Shown one piece after another: positions 6,803 to 10,117 of a DNA stretch of 10,117 bases. The notes beneath the pieces are model-generated. The model was not told the DNA's origin, searched no databases, and saw nothing but the letters and a program-made list of their open reading frames with translations. Location: the NCBI GenBank assembly GCA_026983935.1, contig JALSTC010000577.1, positions 1 through 10,117 on the forward strand. The letters are read 5' to 3'. Within the stretch, counting starts at the first letter, position 1. Every line of letters starts with the position of its first letter. Made by a program: the position numbers and the translations under genes. Origin of the DNA: Ardenticatenia bacterium (GTDB taxonomy: Bacteria > Chloroflexota > Anaerolineae > Aggregatilineales > Ch27).

Positions 6803-7414
6803 TCACGGCTGCAGCCGCAGCTCCTGCAGGATGCGATCCATCTCGGCCAGCGCGGCCTCCGGTGAGCTGTTGTTGAGGATGAAATAATCGGCGATGGCGA
6901 TCGAGCCGCCTTTTTCCAGTGTCTCGATCTCCTGAATGTCGCGCCATTCGGCCTCTTCCGGCGTGAGCGGACGGTCCGGACGTGAGCCAAGCCGTTGATA
7001 GCGCAGGCGGCGATCGCTGACAACGGCCACGACGACCAGTTGATCGCCGAATTCCTTCTTGAGTGTCTTGTATTCGCTGAAGCTGTACAGCCCGTCAATG
7101 ATCACGCTGCGATGAGACTTGAGCGCCTCGCGGATGGCAGGCAGCGCACGGCGTGCATAGGCATCCATGCCCTCTCTGGCGCGGATGTCGTCGCGGACGG
7201 TCTTTTCGTTCTGGGGTGTGACTGCCATCCCGCGCTTCTTGAGTTCATCAATGGTGATCGCGCCGAACCGCACTTTGGCGTATCCTTTTTTTTCCAGGTA
7301 CTGCGCCAGCAGTGTCTTGCCCGCGCCGGGCATACCGACCAGCGCCAGCAGCCGCACCTGCGGGCGGTCGTCGGTCGAATTCGCCGGGGGTGGAGAGGAT
7401 GTTGAAACTGTCAT
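6803..7414 (-). CDS. P-loop nucleotide/CoA-kinase-like protein, UPF0200/AAA_18-like
   Basis: 203 residues from the ATG at 7414. The Walker A GMPGAGKT (residues 27-34) is followed by NEKTVRDDIRAREG (69-82), VIIDGLYSFSEY (104-115), a SRPDRPLTPEE stretch (144-154) and ADYFILNNS (175-183). This order (P-loop, 'lR.eyG', 'viDGiRs..E', 'R.R.D', 'AD..i.N') matches my recollection of the archaeal UPF0200 family, annotated as dephospho-CoA-kinase-like or nucleoside-monophosphate-kinase-like ATPases. The exact substrate is unknown. Cytoplasmic, no signal peptide. The frame extends upstream to a TTG at 7540, but a consensus -10 at 7505-7510 would place transcription start near 7498. The real start is then ATG 7450 or ATG 7414; 7414 gives the length closer to the family, and neither has a good Shine-Dalgarno site. 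It converges on the secreted protein gene with a 10 bp gap and no visible terminator. Confidence 0.85.
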   Translation of the reverse strand: MTVSTSSPPPANSTDDRPQVRLLALVGMPGAGKTLLAQYLEKKGYAKVRFGAITIDELKKRGMAVTPQNEKTVRDDIRAREGMDAYARRALPAIREALKSHRSVIIDGLYSFSEYKTLKKEFGDQLVVVAVVSDRRLRYQRLGSRPDRPLTPEEAEWRDIQEIETLEKGGSIAIADYFILNNSSPEAALAEMDRILQELRLQP

Positions 7415-7504
7415 GGTGTGCGTTCTGGCCTTTGTCGGGGCGCTGCTCATACCCGGGCGGAAGAAGCGGGGGCAGACAGCGCCGCCTGATGGATAACGGC
7501 CAAC

Positions 7505-7510
7505 ATTATA
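7505..7510 (-). promoter_or_regulatory. Consensus -10 element for the minus-strand kinase-like gene
   Basis: On the minus strand these bases read TATAAT, a perfect -10 hexamer in a GC-rich background, about 90 bases upstream of the ATG at 7414. No good -35 is present at 16-18 bases; TTGACC (7535-7540) is 24 bases away, too far for a standard promoter. An activator or a -10-driven promoter is possible. Confidence 0.5.
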
Positions 7511-7556
7511 ACGGCGGAAGGCGTGCCGGGCTATGGTCAATTCTATCGGGCTGGAC

Positions 7557-7585
7557 TTGACGCTGCCCGGCAGGATGTCTACACT
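7557..7585 (+). promoter_or_regulatory. Promoter of the membrane-anchored ATPase gene
   Basis: TTGACG (7557-7562) and TACACT (7580-7585) are separated by 17 bases, a near-consensus housekeeping promoter. The predicted start near 7592 leaves a leader of about 30 bases before the ATG at 7623, with GAGAGGA (7612-7618) as ribosome binding site. The promoter is divergent from the minus-strand -10 at 7505-7510. Confidence 0.6.
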
Positions 7586-7622
7586 GGCAGTGGCATGGCA
7601 GCGGCACGTGTGAGAGGACTCG

Positions 7623-8948
7623 ATGGCCGAGAATCCGTATCAGTACAGCACGCCAGTGAGTGATCCGGAGCGCTTCGCCGGGCGGACGGAAGCGCTGGCT
7701 TTTCTTCAGACGCACCTTGTCGGTGGGCATCAGCGCCGTGTGCCGGTGATTCTGGGCGCTGCTCAGATGGGCAAAAGCTCACTGCTGCGACAGATTCCGG
7801 AGCATCTGGACCCGCACTACTGCCCCATCCGGCTTTCGCTGCGGGCGGGAACCGTCGCCGGAGAACAGGCCTGGCTCAGTGCGCTAGCGGCGACCATCCC
7901 CCAGGCCCTGGAAATACTGGACATTCAATCTGCCCGACTGCCGACGCTGCCCGCAGAACCGGACGCGCTGCGCAAGGCGCTGCTTGGCGATTATATGACC
8001 GAAGGGCTGCATGCCATGCGGCAGGGCCGCCATCTGCTGCTGCTGGTGGATAATGCGGAGCGGCTGCTGCATGCGGTGGGCCGTTCGCTGCCGGAGGACA
8101 GCTTTACCTTTCTGGCTGCCCTGCTGGAAGAACACGCGCATTTTGATATGGTCATGGCCTTCGATGCGCGTTATGAGCAGGACGTGCTGGCCGTTGGCCT
8201 GCCTTTTGACCCGGCGCTGATCTATCGGCTGGGACGGCTGCCGCGCCATGAGGCGGATGCCCTGCTGACCGGCCCGGCTGCCGGGACACTCATCTACACG
8301 CCTGAAGCGCTGGACGCGATCTTCGATCTGGCGGCGGGTCATCCTTACCTGACTCAGTTGATGGGCTGGCTGCTTTTTGAGCAGGCGGACAAAACGGGCA
8401 GCGGGGAAGTCGGCGCGGCGGATGTGGAGGCCGTGATCGAGATGGCGCTGGGAATGGCCGGGGATACGCTGGGAGCAGCCTGGACGGGGGGGACGCCGCA
8501 GGATCGTCTGGTGCTGACGGCGCTGAGTGTCCTCAGCCAGGGCGAGCCGCCGACCCCCGTTCCCCCTGACGACATCGGGGCCTGGCTGATCGCTGCGGAG
8601 AATCCGCTGGAGCCGCGCACGGTGAATGCCATCTGGCGGCGGCTGGAATATGAGGACGTGCTGCGGCTGGAAGATGGGCGGTTGATCATCAACGGTGGTC
8701 TGCAGCGGCGCTGGCTGCGGGAGCATGTCATGCTGCCGGGAAAGGCACGCCGCGCTTACTGGCGGCGCGTGATCCTGGTTGGTGTGGTCGCTGTGCTGGT
8801 GCTCGCCGTGCTGCTGGCCATCCTGAGCAGTCTGCCGGGGCCGGGCACTGCATCTGATGGCGGCAGTGATGCCACGATCACACTTGACCTGGGGCTGCAG
8901 GCGACAGACGACGCTTACAACGCCACACAGACGGCAGTGGCGCGGTAG
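7623..8948 (+). CDS. AAA/STAND-type ATPase with one C-terminal membrane helix and short external tail
   Basis: 441 residues. The N-terminus NPYQYSTPVSDPERFAGR carries the 'F.GR' box found just before the P-loop in AAA_16/STAND-type NTPases. Walker A is GAAQMGKS (residues 45-52), Walker B is LLLLVDNAE (138-146, Asp143), and AGHPYLTQLMGWL (238-250) is a conserved GHPY/LTQ helix of this class. Residues about 290-370 look like a winged-helix domain. A basic stretch (GKARRAYWRR) precedes a single membrane helix (about 383-402), so the ATPase should be cytoplasmic and the last 35-40 residues, rich in Asp, Ala, Thr and Gly, external. No effector domain (protease, TIR, nuclease) and no WD40/TPR repeats are present, so this is not a full-length STAND protein. 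The role is unknown; signalling, scaffolding or an envelope-linked conflict function are possible. Transcribed from its own promoter and followed by its own terminator. Confidence 0.9.
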   Translation: MAENPYQYSTPVSDPERFAGRTEALAFLQTHLVGGHQRRVPVILGAAQMGKSSLLRQIPEHLDPHYCPIRLSLRAGTVAGEQAWLSALAATIPQALEILDIQSARLPTLPAEPDALRKALLGDYMTEGLHAMRQGRHLLLLVDNAERLLHAVGRSLPEDSFTFLAALLEEHAHFDMVMAFDARYEQDVLAVGLPFDPALIYRLGRLPRHEADALLTGPAAGTLIYTPEALDAIFDLAAGHPYLTQLMGWLLFEQADKTGSGEVGAADVEAVIEMALGMAGDTLGAAWTGGTPQDRLVLTALSVLSQGEPPTPVPPDDIGAWLIAAENPLEPRTVNAIWRRLEYEDVLRLEDGRLIINGGLQRRWLREHVMLPGKARRAYWRRVILVGVVAVLVLAVLLAILSSLPGPGTASDGGSDATITLDLGLQATDDAYNATQTAVAR

Positions 8949-8954
8949 CGCCGA

Positions 8955-8998
8955 CCGGACGCTGAGGGGAGTCAGGAGCCGTCCGGGGGTTTTCTTTT
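8955..8998 (+). terminator. Rho-independent terminator of the ATPase gene, overlapping the convergent kinase gene
   Basis: The inverted repeat CCGGACG (8955-8961) and CGTCCGG (8980-8986) is followed by GGG and TTTTCTTTT (8990-8998). It sits just after the ATPase stop (8948). Its right arm and T-tract lie within the last codons of the minus-strand histidine kinase gene (stop at 8972-8974). In the minus direction no T-run follows the hairpin, so it should act mainly on plus-strand transcripts. Confidence 0.75.
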
Positions 8999-10117
8999 CT
9001 GGAGGGCTTCGGCTTCCGTCTGCTTGTTGGCTTCGATTGTTGCCTCAATTTCTTCTTTGTTGGGGACGGGCAGCCAGAAGCCAAAAATGCTGCCTTTGCC
9101 GGGCGTGCTGCGGAACCAGACTTCGCCGCCGTGCTGCTCGATGATAGTCTTGACCAGACTCAGGCCCAGCCCTGTGCCGGAGATGTGCTCTGTGCCCGGT
9201 TCTTTGGCGCGGTAAAAGCGCTGGAAGAGCTTTTGCTGGGCTTCTTCCGAGATGCCATAGCCGGTATCCCGCACCGCAAAATTGAAGCGCCGTGCCTGCT
9301 CATCGACCGCCGCTCGGATGGTGATCGTGCCGTTGTCCGGTGTGTATTTGATGGCATTGTCAATCAGATTGGCGACGGCCTCTTGCAGATGAGACGGATC
9401 GCCGATCAACGGCGGGGTGCTCTGCGGGAGTTCCAGCTTCAGGGTATGGTTTTTGCGGGCGGCCCTGCCTTCTTCGATGGTGAGTACACGCCGGATCAGC
9501 GTGATCGGGTCGAAAAGCTGGCGCTCGCCACCCGCTGCACTGGCTTCGATGCGCTCCAGGTTAAGCAGTTCCATGACCAGAGTCTGCATCCGCTCGGTGA
9601 CGTGGGCGATGTCCGTTGCCATCTCGTACAGCGCGTCGTCCGGCTGCAGGTCCATCAGCATCAACTGTGTGTATCCCTGGATCACCCCCAGCGGATTCTT
9701 CAGGTCATGGGAAACCATCTGGATCATCTGACTTTTCATGCGGCTGAGGTCTTTTAACGCGGTGATGTCATTGAAGACGATCACGTAACCCAGCACGTCG
9801 GAATCCGCCTGCTGCCATCCGGATATCTGAATGGCATAGTCACGACCCCGTTTTTCGTCGCGCAGTTCGAACCGCTGTTCCCCCGCTCTGATCTGCGCCG
9901 CGACCTGCGCAAGGATGGGGGTGGTCGTGATTTCGTCGAGCTTGCGGTCAACGATCTGCTCCACTGGCTGCCCGATCAGCTCTGTGGCTGCCGCGTTGAC
10001 CATCCGGATGTGGTACTCCGGCGTGATGGTGAACAGCGGCTCCTGGATGCTTTCCAGAACGGCCTTGAGCTGGCGCTCATGCGTTTCAACCTGGTTGAAA
10101 AGTTGAGCATTGCGGAC
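8972..10117 (-). CDS. Sensor histidine kinase, PAS-HisKA-HATPase (5' partial)
   Basis: Two-component sensor kinase: autophosphorylates on His and passes phosphate to a response regulator that is not in this window. The frame is open to the right edge (38 codons beyond the ATG at 10003), so that ATG is internal and 381 residues are visible. The first visible residues, VRNAQLFNQVETHERQL, look like the end of a GAF domain and a coiled linker. A PAS domain follows (VLESIQEPLFTIT to VIVFNDIT). The HisKA box is MVSHDLKNPLG with the phospho-acceptor His codon at 9707-9709. The ATP-binding domain has N box NLIDNAIKYT, G1 DTGYGI, F box LFQRFYRA and G2 GTGLGLSLV. The protein ends in a charged, Glu/Lys-rich tail of about 30 residues. 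No membrane helix is visible in this part, so a soluble, intracellular sensor is possible. It converges on the ATPase gene with 23 bases between stops. Confidence 0.95.
   Translation of the reverse strand, partial: VRNAQLFNQVETHERQLKAVLESIQEPLFTITPEYHIRMVNAAATELIGQPVEQIVDRKLDEITTTPILAQVAAQIRAGEQRFELRDEKRGRDYAIQISGWQQADSDVLGYVIVFNDITALKDLSRMKSQMIQMVSHDLKNPLGVIQGYTQLMLMDLQPDDALYEMATDIAHVTERMQTLVMELLNLERIEASAAGGERQLFDPITLIRRVLTIEEGRAARKNHTLKLELPQSTPPLIGDPSHLQEAVANLIDNAIKYTPDNGTITIRAAVDEQARRFNFAVRDTGYGISEEAQQKLFQRFYRAKEPGTEHISGTGLGLSLVKTIIEQHGGEVWFRSTPGKGSIFGFWLPVPNKEEIEATIEANKQTEAEALQKRKPPDGS

Noticed and set aside
6806..6817. Perfect 12 bp palindrome CGGCTGCAGCCG between the converging stops, considered as a terminator
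   Set aside because: No loop and no T-run on either strand, and it lies within the last codons of the kinase-like gene. Likely chance in GC-rich coding DNA.
7415..7540. N-terminal extension of the kinase-like protein to the TTG at 7540
   Set aside because: The extension is low-complexity, upstream of the consensus -10 at 7505-7510, and not expected for the family length.
7884..8726. 280-codon open frame on the minus strand
   Set aside because: Antisense to the ATPase gene. Gln/Arg/His-rich composition typical of a shadow frame.
7623..8948. Anti-phage STAND defence protein
   Set aside because: No effector domain, no sensor repeats and no defence genes nearby. The ATPase domain alone does not support a defence call.
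9131..9757. 208-codon open frame on the plus strand
   Set aside because: Antisense to the HisKA/HATPase region of the sensor kinase, whose motifs are unambiguous. The plus frame has no recognisable feature.

Overview
The window is a dense, GC-rich (roughly 60-65% by eye) bacterial chromosomal segment. It has seven protein-coding genes, two of them cut by the window edges, separated by short gaps. No RNA gene, insertion sequence, CRISPR array or phage gene is visible. The mix of secreted PPC plus discoidin-like repeats, a membrane-anchored 'FxGR' ATPase, a GAF/PAS sensor kinase and a two-gene ABC exporter resembles Chloroflexota (Anaerolineae-type) genomes. That placement is inferred from protein style, since no marker gene is present.

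Layout from left to right. Bases 2-3561 hold two translationally coupled half-transporters of a type I ABC exporter, with an ATGA overlap at 1648-1651, closed by a strong intrinsic terminator at 3584-3615. Together their motifs form one consensus and one degenerate ATP site, as in asymmetric heterodimeric exporters. Bases 3696-4577 encode a short polytopic membrane protein that resembles glycosyltransferase family 87. Bases 4732-6792 encode a secreted or surface protein with the order signal peptide, PPC, PPC, discoidin, PPC, discoidin and no recognisable catalytic domain. A small P-loop kinase-like protein (UPF0200/AAA_18-like, minus strand, 6803-7414) converges on it with a 10 bp gap. This kinase and the next gene (7623-8948, a P-loop ATPase with one C-terminal membrane helix) diverge from a 208 bp intergenic region carrying promoters for both directions. 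Finally, a sensor histidine kinase on the minus strand (8972 to the right edge) converges on the ATPase gene, and the ATPase terminator overlaps its last codons.

The genes do not form one obvious pathway. The two ABC genes work together as one exporter. The others look like single transcription units concerned with the envelope (membrane protein, secreted binding protein, membrane-anchored ATPase) and with signalling (histidine kinase). The most distinctive items are the asymmetric ABC pair, the gapless 117-residue PPC duplication with two cysteine-bracketed discoidin domains, the archaeal-looking small kinase, and the anchored ATPase with a short predicted external tail. I did not find a convincing new multi-gene system.
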